NCBI GenBank assembly: GCA_964017235.1 | Contig: OZ024928.1 | Location: 80,471,566 to 80,535,565 of the forward strand | DNA length: 64,000 nt | Direction of reading: 5' to 3' | DNA from: Sabellastarte sp. h YS-2021 | Lineage: Eukaryota > Annelida > Polychaeta > Sabellida > Sabellidae | Shown: one piece after another, positions 1 through 11,896 of the stretch | How the letters are laid out: every line of letters starts with the position of its first letter | Numbering within the stretch: position 1 is the stretch's first letter | The notes under the pieces: model-generated | Told to the model about the DNA's origin: nothing | What the model saw: only the letters and a program-made list of their open reading frames with translations | Database searches by the model: none | Translations under genes and position numbers: made by a program

Positions 1-1106
1 TCCCGTGAAATTTCTCCCTTTTCCCCGTTTCTATGCTATCGCACATGTACAGAAATGGTTTTATTGCCAGCTGAAAAATCTAATATTCAACAGAATATTC
101 AACATATTTTGGTAAGCTATCGATATTTGTACCTTATAATTCTAAAACAGTCATTTAACAACAATAAAATGTAAGAATAATTTGTATCCGTGGTTTAGTT
201 TTAATTTTGAGGAACTTATTTCAAGGTGGAACAAATTTCACGCGACACAGGAATATCAGTATGCTATGGTAGCATTTTCCATTTCAGTCCCACCAATGCA
301 AGTCTGGGATATCAAAAAAGATTGTTGTAATATATCCTCAAAAAGACCCACTAACCAGAAGTAAAGTTGATGAAGATAAAGCATGGCAGTTTTGCTCAAA
401 GAAATCACTATAGATGTCTTAAAATCTAAACAAATTTGAGATAGAATTTTATTATTTCTTCAGATTTAGGTTTCTGTCTTACACTTTATGCATGTGTCGG
501 AGTATTTAAGGGAAATGGTTTTGATACAGAGATACTGGTGTTAATAACCATGCCCTACTAAGGGGTATATCCTATCATATAGATAAAGACACACAGATAG
601 GTACACCCAGTCATAATGACGACCAGAGCGCCTGCTAGCTGTAAACAAGAAGAGAAGGTCCTTCCTGGCTGTGACTAGATCTCTGGATCTTATTTGGATA
701 TCCAAAATGACCATAAATATTGCTTTAAAGGTGACATATTATAAACTCAATCACACTGGTAGCCAAGACAGCCAACTTTACAGTATTTATTCTTGTCATA
801 AAATGAAAAGCTTGTTCCCGTTTGTTTGTTGAATTCAGAACATTTGTTAGCTGAACCAGCCTGATGCACAAAATCGCTAACTATGTGGCTGATGGCCCTA
901 CAAAATCTAACACTAACTGCACAGTTATCAAGATTTTGTCCATAAATACAACTCTGTATTACTAAATGCAATCTGCATGTATAAACATAAGTGCCAAATT
1001 TATGGAAGTAAATGAAAACAAAATTATTTTTTATATGATGTGGAAGAGTAGGTGGTCAATTTAGATATATATTAAAGCTTATAGCTGTACCCTTTCCATA
1101 TTACAG
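1..1106. other. Intron or upstream non-coding sequence
   Basis: AT-rich sequence 5' of the first recognisable exon of the plus-strand membrane-protein gene. Short open frames here have no recognisable motif or splice context. Most likely an intron of that gene, because the exon at 1107 starts at an acceptor and in mid-codon. Confidence 0.5.
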
Positions 1107-4100
1107 GCAACTTGGATGTGGTCTGCATTGAGATAGTCTTTGATTCTGTTGACTATGAGGACCTAGTGTATGAAGGCCTTGATGTGGCTTTTAGAGAAGC
1201 CTGTGTATCCAAGGTACAGCAGATGACTGGGGTCAAGAGACGCAGGATCTCTTCTGTACACCTCTTACAGGGGAGTACACTCTTCCGATTTGATTTATTT
1301 CCTGCACAGTACCGTGGAGATGGTTAGTTACTTATTTAAATAAAACTCTTGTAGTTTACAGGATGAGGCGTGTAAAAGGTGTGAGTAGCGGTGTGAATGA
1401 TAAACCGGATGTCGGTTTTTCGTTTCGGTATGCCAGAAACAACAAAATCCCAAAACAATATTTGGGAACTGGTTATTCAAAACATAGTTATTTCGGGCTT
1501 TCTAATGGCTGATACTTTATCAAAACAACAAAAATTGTACATATTTGGTGAAATATGTTACATCCTTACTTTATAATGCACAAAAATAACATTTTCACAC
1601 TTATTAATACCTTGTGAAAGCCATTTCCAGTTATAAATTATGGCTCATGTATGCTTGGAGTTAATTTTCACCATATCAATAGAAGTGTATGAAATGCTAA
1701 ATTTTGTTCATTTCAAGGTGCAGGTAACCAGTTTTGACTTTTGTAAATGGTCCCCACCACTAGGTATAAAACTATATTTTGTAAATCCCAGTCAGTTCTT
1801 ACATGACCTGATCCCAGTAAAATTACCCTCAAGATAATGTTTAACATGCACATCATTTCATCCTTCTAGTATAGAGTATGACTAAAAACATGTAAACATG
1901 TTTATAAGTATTTGCACCTGTACCACTTTACATAAAACTGTTAACTTTAAACTAGAATTTATGTCCCATTGTGGGTTATTGTATCAACAAGAAATCTACA
2001 GAAAAGTTTTTGGAGACATTGACACCTCTTTGGGTGGTGATGAGCATTGGTCCTCCCCAGCCAGCATTATCTGTATTTTCAGTGTTCTTTTGATTTCATT
2101 TTTTGAAAAATATAGCGCTAATTATTTTTTTGTAAATATCAACGAATTAATGGTATTCTCTTATTTTGATACATTCCATAAAAGCTCCACTTTTCTCTTT
2201 AGGAGGAAATATAAGAGGAAAACTTCCAGACTGACTTACTCAAAACAAATATATTGCAAATGAAGACAGCCATATTATACAAGATGTAGTATGAGTATTA
2301 TATTGTTAATCTTCATGAATGATATATTTTTTATGTATATCAAATGAAGGATATTTTATTTTTAGTACCCATGGTTTCCACATTAAGAATAGTAAAATAA
2401 TTTTACATTTAAAGAAATAATGTAACAAAGGCCGTTATATATATATATATATATATAGGGGCACCAGTGAATATAAAAACTTTTTTTAACTTTCTCCACA
2501 ACATTTTGCATTGCTGTTAACACAGTAAACATAAGCAGAAGCTCTGTCAGAATATATCTTTAAGATGTATGTCATTTTTATTGCGGGAAGTAGCCTTACC
2601 TTATCCTCACTATTGCTTTAAGTTGGCAATATAGTACAATAAAATTTTTACAAATTGTAAGTTGCATAGTTTCTGAAATATTAACAAAATATCATCACTT
2701 GTTCATTAATTTGCAATGCTGATTGCCCATATTAATAGGCACCAGCTAATAAAAAAGTATATATGTATATATATTCCTGACCATATATATCCCCCCTCCT
2801 ATTTGGCCCATACATATATGGCTCAGTTTATAATATAATCAAGAATAATCCTGCAAACATTTCCACGTTACCTCTAGGCCCTAGAACTGCTGATGTGATA
2901 GCTATATTGGTAAATGCTGTGTATGGCAGAAATTTCACCATCCTGTCACCTAATGGAGAGCTTTATGTGGCTACTAACCTCAAGTAAGTGTAAAGTGTTT
3001 CCTGTAATATACTCATCTCTTTGGGATACACTGAAACTCTGCCCTCCTCTTGGCTGTTGGCAAGATTTCTGTTTACTTCTGTGTATGTCAGAAATTCCAG
3101 GATGGAAATCCTACTGAACCACATCTACAGTAGCTGAAAGTTTGACTCTAACTTATCTGGCTACAAAACAAACAAAACTAAAGTTCTACACCATAGACAA
3201 ATGTCTGTCCCTTTGCATACTAAAATTATTGCCCCATAAATTAGATTACAATTGTTGCAAATGTCACATCACCAGATAATCAGCCAGAGTATTTTAAAAT
3301 GAACCCCAATCTCAGATTACAGTTGCAAAGCTATTAGAGAAATCTAGGGATCTTCTGATCAGTTTTTGTTTTCCCCATCAATTTCTTGTGAACATTATCA
3401 GCAATCTATTTTTAAATTAATCTGCATTGTATTTTATGTAAAACTTGGGCAGTTATATTTGAAGTGGATTTTTTTTAGTTATGTATTGCACTCCTTTAAA
3501 TAATGTTAGCTTTGCAAATCAACCAGTGAATATTTAGTGTAATTCAGTTATTTAAAAGCAGAAGAACACTGCTTGTAAGTGGAAAGAAAGATGTAATTGG
3601 TTGCCATATCTTCCAATTTAATTATTTTTCAAAATCGGAAATATAACGTCACTACATTAATTGTGTTTATATTTGACTTATTGGCAATCAGGCTCCAGAA
3701 ATCCAGCTTTTGATTCAAACAATGGACCTGCTATATTTGCTTTCAAATACAAAACCTGGAGTATTTAAGATACTCAGAAGTGTTAATTACTCTCTCTGGT
3801 TTATTATATTAATATTCTGTTTGTTTACAGTCAAATGGCTGGTGGGCCACAGGTTTCTATGAACCAAACCCCTGATGGTGTGATTGCAGCGATGGTAGTG
3901 GGCTCTGTGGTGGCAGCTCTCCTCATTGGACTAGCAGTGTTCTTTGTACAGCGTTACTACACCATCCATTCGCAGGTCACAAGGTCACCTACACCACCAC
4001 CACTAGTCAATTGGGAAGGTCAAGGTCAGAGGAGGAACTCTCTTGAATCAGGCCATCGCTCAGTCAGCAGTAACATATCCAGAAACAATATGACTAGTTC

Positions 4101-5529
4101 CACCCATACACACGCTGGTGTGGTGAGAAATGCCAGATCAGAGTTGGAAGCACCTCAGCCATCCAGTTATAGAAGGAATCAGAGAGGCTTGAGTAGTTAT
4201 AATAATAGTATTCATACAGGACAGAGAGATAGTAGTAGTAGTGTGCCTGGTAGTAGACAGAGGTCACCCAAAGCCAGTCATCCTCATGGGAGTAACTCTA
4301 GTATGAACACAGATGTCACTAGACTGTCACTTGAAGGGACACCAATGGTACAGCACCAGAGTCCAGTACATCAAAACAGAACAGTACAAAAGTACCCAAT
4401 AACCCCACCATCTGTTCCACAGGGTTTAGCAAACTCATCACCTCCTGGTGACAATTCAGTGATGTCTCGTGTAGATAAGAGAAAAAGCAAAAGAGAATCA
4501 GCAGCCAGCCCAGAACCAATGCTCAGGAATACAGCATCCATGGCATCAAAACAATCCCAAAGCAAACACTGTATCTTCAAATGCAAATGTGCATGGTCCA
4601 ACAAAAGACAGAAGGCTACCAAGGCAGCAAGTGCAAACACTGAAATAGCTCCCCAGTTGGAGGCCAATAGTAAACATGAAGAAAAAGTGAAACATCCATA
4701 CCATCATTCTGTGGTCCATTGTTCTCCTGTTTCTGTAAGGAGGGATTTTAATGCAAATGTTTACCCACAGTTTATACCTCTAGAGGATATAGTAAGTGAT
4801 CAGGAGAAAAGTAATCCTGCTGCAAGTGTCCATAAAAGTAGTGATAGTGGGGCAGAGATGCCATTTTCAGGTGTGGCTAGTAATACAAGAACAGAAATTG
4901 GCTCATCAGTGAAGATTTATAATACAAGTGTTGCTTCAAATCCCGTTACATATCAACCAAATTACTTTGAAGTCTGTGACTCAAATGACCAAAGTTTTCA
5001 GGAAACTCTGTCCTCAAGAATTTCCCATTATTCCTCTTGCAATAGCTTTAATGATGCTGACCACCAGCCTACTCATAAAACCTGTATTGATCTGTCCTAT
5101 TCAGATTTACCTGGCCCAAATAAACGTGCATTACCAGTGCATTCTGAATCCATGTCACCTGCAGATCCTTCAGTATACCAATCTCCTTCCACATTATCCC
5201 ATCCAAGTTCTAACCTAACCAGCTCAGGATCCTCCTCTCTCTACCCGAAGTCTTCCTTGCATACTCCTGACCCTTCTTCCATTGGCTCCAGTTCAGTCAA
5301 GCCTCCAGGCTCCCTGTTTACAGTGAATGGTAGCCACTTAGACCTGGATATGAGCCAGTCTACAGTAGACACTGAGCAGTCTGGCTCTGTAGCTGGTGCC
5401 ACAGATACCGATGTGTCCTATCTGGCTAGCACTGTACAGCTGAAAGGCCAGAGAAACTCTACAAACAGCTGGAAGTCCTTCTCAAGTGATACTAGCATAG
5501 GCTCCAGTGCAGTGAAATCAAAGACATAA
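1107..5529 (+). CDS. Single-pass membrane protein with SEA-like domain and long Ser-rich tail (3' part of gene)
   Basis: Three exons join in frame: 1107-1322, 2878-2983 and 3831-5529, each bounded by ag/gt. They encode 672 residues, ending at TAA 5527-5529. The gene is open at its 5' end: the first exon starts mid-codon and no start Met is seen. The first two exons give about 107 residues alternating strands and helices, with GSTLFRFDLFP near the middle, as in SEA/ferredoxin-like juxtamembrane folds; this is a fold guess, not a family match. Exon 3 opens with a short linker and one hydrophobic segment (VIAAMVVGSVVAALLIGLAV), followed by a basic-aromatic stop-transfer stretch. About 520 cytoplasmic residues then follow, rich in Ser, Asn and Pro, including PTPPPLVNW and a Cys/Lys cluster (CIFKCKCAW), and probably disordered. 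I do not recognise the family. Mucin-like or KIAA1549-like receptors are candidates only. Confidence 0.78.
2437..2456. repeat. TA dinucleotide microsatellite
   Basis: About ten tandem TA units in the intron between the first two visible exons of the membrane-protein gene. Confidence 0.8.
2577..2622. mobile_element. Solitary DIRS-like terminal motif
   Basis: The stretch TTTTATTGCG followed ten bases later by CTTACCTTATCCTCAC matches, nearly base for base, the third terminal copy at 62745-62797, and resembles the one at 48955-49000. It lies in an intron. No inverted arms and no recombinase or RT remnants were seen beside it, so it is a tail fragment or solo remnant. Confidence 0.55.
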
Positions 5530-7650
5530 CCATGACATGCGGCTCCTCGGTGCTTCAGGTAATACCAATGTCATCTCAAAATCTGTTTTGGTACTCACTT
5601 TTGCAATGGATATGTCTGTGACACCCATGTACCTACAGTCTCCTGTAGAATCCTCATTTTAAAAGTTTAACAGTGACAATATTATGAGCAAGTGACTGTA
5701 CCACCATTTTGTCCATCGATGCCCTATATTCATATACAGATGGTCTCATAACCCTCAACAAACACTAGTCCTTTGTGTTTGAAATTTATGTTGCATATTA
5801 GAATCAGCCTCCTTCATTTAAATATAAAGTTATATAGAGTTAGAATTTCTTGTCAAACTATTTTGTTTCTTACATATAGGTTAGCGATTGAGTTTCTTAC
5901 ATATAGGTTTGTGAGTTAGATTTAATGTTTTGTGTTCCATATGTTAAGGTGCTTTCATCACAATTTAAGTGTTCATTTCCAATGAAGTATCTTTATCAAT
6001 AATTGATTAAATATCACCTAATGGAGTGTTATTGACATTGTGTTCAGAAAACTGGTATTTATTAAGGCGTTTGTTATAGAAATGTGAAGTGTTGGCAGAG
6101 AGATAGTCTCTTTTTTAAAATGTAATTGTACCACCATGATATACATAACTCTCATTTAAACATTGTAACTCATGTTCGGGGCCTTGCTCCAACATTTTGA
6201 CAAAATGTAATGACAAACTTCAAAATAACAAATTTAATGTTCTCATGTTTTAGATATTTATGGCTGAAACACCATGTAACTGTATTGTCATGGAAATATA
6301 TCCTTACTCTATTAAAATTGCATAATAATATTGCTGACTTCATGTTATAAAGGTTATTTTTACATTTATATTGTCTCTTTAAAACATCTTTTATATATTA
6401 CTTGTTTGTTATACTTGTCTACATAGTAATATTTTTGTATTTAACGCTATGATATTTATCTATATCTAATGTGTAAAATATTAATTGTACAATGTAAAAG
6501 GTATTTTTACCAGTTGATAGTGTTCGTAACATGGTTGTGTAAATAAGATTATGACAATTGTACATTTCCTGTACATATGTACCAATATCAATGTTTAAAG
6601 TAAATCACACTGTAACTTATGTTGTTAAGCAGACTTAACCTTAAAGACAGATTTTTACTGTTAGATGCTGAAATCTGTATAATCGCATCACATGTATTAT
6701 TTGGTAGGCTTAGTATAGGCATTCATGTACATGGGTACAGGATGTGGGTGCACCTTGCAGCAAAAAATTCAAATGGTATGGTCAAGAAGATTGTCCCATG
6801 TACATGGCTTGTGGACACCAGTTTTTGGTTGCGTCAATTTTTGGTCAGGGATCGAATTTTGCTGCAAAGAACCGTAAGCAAGATAGGACATATTCTGGAA
6901 ATATTTAAGGTTTGAAATTTTTTGTCTCATTAAATTGAACACAGTGGTGGTAGAATTTTTTTAATTGGACCACAAATAAGGATGTTATGGCTTTCTAAAG
7001 AAAGATTCTTTAGCTTTGTTAATCTATTTACCGTGAAAATAAAGAAATGTAAACGCAAGCCACATCCGCAAGCCGTGCACATGGATGCCTACACTTCTAG
7101 TAGAATGTGCTATCTGACCTTTTATTATCAGAATATTAAACATAATGGCCTCGTTTTCACTCTCCCTACTCTCCCTAGTTTGTATTTTACAAACCTTCTG
7201 TTATCTTAAAATGTTTCTTCCTAAAATGTTCAGATAATAAGACTTTCTACTTCATTGATCTTTCTATCTTTAGTAACTTTTTGTAAAAATGTAGCTGTGT
7301 AGAAGAAAAACTGTTGAACTTGGTAAAAGCTATTACAACTAAATTTAGTGTTTGCAAATCTTTTTCACGTCCTTCTGAAATATATACTTGGGGCCAGTTG
7401 GCAGTGACATTTTATTCTAGAAACTGTCATTGTCACAGAGTTTATTTAGCATGGGGTGACAGTGGTGTTTCGTAGATCATTTTATGTTTATTGTAAGTTT
7501 GACAATGTTCTGTTTATGGACAGCTTATACTTGTGTAGAAAAGTTACAACACCATTCAGAAATATTACTTTTTTGAGTGTGGGCACCATGTCAGTTCTTG
7601 TTTATACTTTTAACATATTTCTCATTTAGTGTTACTCATGTTCAATTATT
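5530..7650 (+). other. Probable 3' UTR and AT-rich downstream sequence
   Basis: No convincing coding frame. AT-rich, with many TGTAAAT/TTTTGTA runs typical of a 3' UTR. AATAAA occurs at about 7038, and further AATAAA signals lie at about 8515, 10273 and 10833, so the true poly(A) site cannot be chosen from sequence alone. Confidence 0.4.
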
Positions 7651-7900
7651 CCTACGCCAAGGAGTTAGTATTTTCATGACCATTTGTCTGTTTGTCCGTT
7701 TGTTTATTTGCAGACTTAAGCAAATACTACTGGTTGTATCTTCCTTAAAAAAAATCAGAATATAGGTCTTGGTCCAACTTAGAACCCATTAAATATCAGA
7801 GTGATTTGGATCACCCTGTGGATTCCAAAAAAAAAAAATCTGGATTTTCCCATTTACTTATTATTATGTGCCTTGGCGGAGGTGTGTACTCTTGTTTCTG
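7640..7900. repeat. Old dispersed repeat fragment (CCTTGGCGGAGGTGTG type)
   Basis: The block runs from a TGTCTGTTTGTCCG segment, through AGAACCCATTAAAT and GGATCACCCTGTGGATTCC, to CCTTGGCGGAGGTGTGTACTC. This ordered set of phrases is familiar to me from a dispersed repeat of many animal genomes. The copy is degraded, and I do not assign it to a named family. Confidence 0.45.
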
Positions 7901-8939
7901 AATATTATTAAATGCATTTTGTGTATGTGTCAATCTATATAAAGGTAAATACCATTTAAAATATCAGACATGAAGGTGGCTGGGATATGTTTTGAAGGTC
8001 AAATGTCTATAAAATGTAAAACTGTAAACTCCAATACCTCAGTACATTGAATTCTAGGGGTTTGAAATGTTTCAGTAAGTCATGGGCTGTAAATGTAAAA
8101 TTGAAATGTAAATTCTTTTCGGCATATCTCATGTTTCCATATTTAAAAGCTCTTTCATCTTGTGTATCATTTGTTTTTTAGCAGTTTAGCATCTCGAGAT
8201 AAATATGGGAAAAAAGGCTATATTGCCTATGTCACTGTGACTGTTAGAAATTCTTGCTTCTTTAAACTTTCAATGTGCTATTCCTTTGATAAATATTTCT
8301 TTGATATTTTTGCTTATATTACACCCATAAATTTTGAGTGAGAGGTGAAATGAACTATAACTGAGGTTTTAGGGAGGTAGATTTCACCAATTAACTTCAA
8401 AGAAATACTGGAGATTAATAGAAGCTGGCATCATTATTTGATTTAGTCTGTGTTATGACATATAGTGCAACCCCTATTATCCAACCTGTGTCTGAATACC
8501 CTGTGGTATTAATACAAATAAAATTCATCCACTCTCCTAAATTTATATTTCTTTGTTGTTTTATACTGTGTTTTTTGTGAACTATACCAAACAATATTGT
8601 TCTCCTAAATTGTTTGGAAATAGAATCAAGGTTGCAATGTGTTTCAGGTTTGGTGTTGCTGATAATTGCCTTGAGAAGTTTTTTCATCAAATGTCTGGCA
8701 AGATATGTACATGTCGCTGTGTTTTATTTGCTTTTAAAATTAATCATGCAACACTTTCTGAGGCTTGTTATATAATCACAAAGATTATTTATAAAATCAT
8801 TATTTATATTTTTTTCTTTAATGTGCTTTATTGACTTTATTTGCTTATATTTACATATGTTTGATATCATGCTGTGGGTTGTTTTCTGTTATAAATCATT
8901 AAGTTAATTGCATCCACTGGATGATACTATGAATTATGC

Positions 8940-9850
8940 ACGAGTAGGCCACCACAGTTACCCGTCTAGAGGCCAAGTTATTGTAGGTAGATTTTCTCAA
9001 ATTGGCAGGTTATATTCATCATTACAAAATCTTGTCTGGATATATTTTTGGCCGCATTTTGAAAAAACAAGATAGCCACCACGGACATTTTTTGACTTTC
9101 AACAAGGAGTTTTGTTGGCCCTCTATAGCAAAGGGATTATAGGTAGAGATCTCAAATTTGCAGGATATGTTCATCATTATAAAATCTTGACTGAGAATAT
9201 GTTTGGCCTCATTTTCAAAAAGAAGATGTCAGTCATGAAAAGTTCCTATATCTCCCTTATTATTGGTCGTAGAGGTTTGGCATGTCAAGCCAACCTATAG
9301 GAAATTATTGGCTGGGAATCTTCTGATGTGGTCAGATTTGACCTTGGGCCCCTCCTTCAAGGTCAAACTAGGACAGCCAAACTTAAAAGTGCTTATAACT
9401 CACTTATTATTGGTCCTAGAGGTTTGCAATGTGAAACCAACCTATAGGAAATCATGGGCTAGGACTCTTCTGATGTGTACAGATTTGACCTTGGGCCCAT
9501 CCTTCAAGGTCAAATCAGGATAGCCAAACTTAAAAGTGCTTATAACTCACTTATTAGTCCTAGAAGTTTGCAATGTGAAACCAACTTTTAGGAAATCATG
9601 GGCTAGGAATCTTCTGATGTATACAGATTTGACCTTGGGCCCATCCTTCAAGGTCAAACGAGGATAGCCAAATTTAAAAGTGCTTACAACTTGCTTATTA
9701 TTGGTCCTAGAGGTTTGCACTGTGAAACCAAACTATAGGAAATCCTGGGCTAAGAATCTTCTGATGTGTTCAGATTTGACCTTGCTTCAAGGTCAAATGA
9801 GGGTGGCCAAACTTAAAAGTGCTTACAACTCGCTTATTATTAAAAAATCA
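8940..9850. repeat. Tandem array, about 147-bp unit, plus strand reads TTGACCTTGGGCCC
   Basis: TTGACCTTGGGCCC recurs at about 9338, 9485 and 9629, and in shortened form (TTGACCTTGC) at 9776, spaced 147, 144 and 147 bp. Each unit also holds TTATTATTGGTCCTAGAGG. An older related pair of units precedes it at 8985-9240. The unit is the reverse complement of that in the array at 25840-27130, so the two are one family in opposite orientation. Reading frames through the array are shadows. Confidence 0.85.
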
Positions 9851-9859
9851 TGCTGTTTT

Positions 9860-11595
9860 TCTTCAAAACCATGTTAGTTGTCCTTTTCCGGTGGATACAT
9901 CTTGTATCTGGCCACAGATGCATCCTTGGTCTACTTGTTTCTTGCAATTTATGTGTGCAGTAAAGATGAAATATTTCATGAAAAAAAAGCTATACGTAAT
10001 TGAAAGCATTGTAATTTTTGAAATACATTTATGAAAATAAGTTTTAAGTATACAAATCCTGTAGAAAATATAAAGGTTAATATTTTAATGTATTGTGGTA
10101 CTTGTATATTGCTCTGATAGAAATCTCATTACTGAAAAGAGAATGTGGCATAATTTGAAAAAAATAATATGGAAATTAATGTCTCCTGACAATATTTCAC
10201 AACAGCTAGCCTGTGTTGTTTTGGCCAGTCCAATTAAGTTCCTGCCACTGAAAGTGTATTATTCTATATGCATTTAAAAATAAAAATTAATTTACTGCCA
10301 TTGGCCAATGTGCATTTATTAAGTGATTTCTTGTACAATACTTGGTTGAATCAAGATGTCCTGGCAATACTCAAAAACATGTCTTGTGTTCGTTTTGTAA
10401 TGTTTTGTAACTGCTGTTCAAGGTTTGCAAATATAAATTTAAAAGGAGTCTTTTATATATTGTTTCATGTCCCAGTATTTGGGGTAAGGTGAAGTTATTC
10501 ATTGTTTGAGTGCAAAATCTGTAATGGATTTTGGAAACTGGCACCAGATATTTACAGAACACCTTATGTGTAATTCTTAATGACTTCTGCTGTTCATTGT
10601 TTTGCTTCTGAAAAATAAGCCACTGAATTACATTTATATACAAATAATTCCATTGTTTCTAAATTGCTAGTTAAAACTGGTGTCGTTACTATCATGCCTC
10701 AGTATTGTTGTTTTGACATTTTTTTTATTTTGTCTACAGCTATTTATAACTACAATCTTGTTACATTGTGATATACATCCAGATTTGTAAATTCTTCCTC
10801 TAACTTATAACTTTTTGTTGTAAAGAAGTCTAATAAAAGGAACAACTGTCAAAAATTGTACTTTTGACTGCAAACTATTGAAGGTATTCAATGTATCTGT
10901 AAAATGTACATCTTATAACTTTTCCTTGAAAACTTCATTATCCAATTTCAAACTCAAAGAACAAGTACCAGCTGTATGTGCCATCAAAAATGGTTCATCA
11001 GCAACTAAGTCAAAAGTACATGCAAGAGACTTGTTATATTATTTCATTAACCGGAGGTTTTTACTTTGCAGAAATTTTACAGTTTGTTCAAAAGTTGAAT
11101 ACCAAAATGGTACAGCTTAATATTAAATATGGCTTGTGTCAGTTTATGTAATGAACTCTTTAAGTTAACTAGGCTTCACAGAAACATTTGCTTCCAAGTG
11201 GGATAGTTACAATAAAATCTGTGGTAAAGTTACTGCCATTAGAAGCTTTCATGAGATATTTTCTCAAGTCTAAATTCAATGCAAAGTAAATAATTAAGAT
11301 TTACTGTAAACGCAAGACAAATCCAGTTGCCTCCTTCTAATCCACAACCAGTATGGTCTTATTTCCTCACAATATATTCCGTAAAGACCATAGATAAAGC
11401 TATTGCGGAATCAGTTATCATTGCAACAGCTGAACCTTAAAGAGAAAAACATCAGATGGATCAATATTTATATATCAAAAATATAGGTAAATTTACATGC
11501 AAGACAACCTGGTCCGGCTTAAAAAGTTCACATGCATGTGGTGTGTGTACATATATATTATGATCTGTGAAATTATTTCTATCCAGTGTAAAAAT
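9860..11595. other. Intergenic AT-rich sequence between converging genes
   Basis: No supported gene. It lies between the 3' side of the membrane-protein gene and the 3' end of the S28 peptidase gene. It may include an extended 3' UTR of either; AATAAA is present at about 10833. Confidence 0.4.
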
Positions 11596-11597
11596 AG

Positions 11598-11731
11598 TTC
11601 GTCAGGGTTCTGTAAACTGCCGACCAACGGCAAGCAACTACCAGTTTTCCCACTTGAGGCCATGCCGGGAACCGAACCCCGGCCTCAGAGGTGGGAGGCG
11701 AGAGTGTTACCACTCTGCCTCCGTGGCCAAT
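11598..11731 (-). mobile_element. tRNA-derived SINE, 3'-truncated
   Basis: Read on the minus strand, it has a tRNA-like head with A-box-like GGCAGAGTGGTAACACTC and B-box-like GGTTCGGTTCCC. The GTAGTTGCTTGCCG and CAGTTTACAG segments that follow are shared with the SINEs at 21838, 35480 and 41686. The tail found in the other copies is missing. Confidence 0.75.
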
Positions 11732-11896
11732 CAAATCTTCCCTAACATGGGAAAACTATAAATTGCATTATCATACCAAACAGAAACATTTTGCTTCTGA
11801 AAGTAACACCACATGATAAGCAATATTAGAAATGTCATACTACATCTATCCACAGCAAAATGGTGCATTTTGTGTAACTTCCCCAAAATTTCGGTA

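Noticed and set aside
1898..2263. 121-codon plus-strand frame in an intron
   Set aside because: Low-complexity AT-rich composition, no domain, and it lies between two well-supported exons of the membrane-protein gene.
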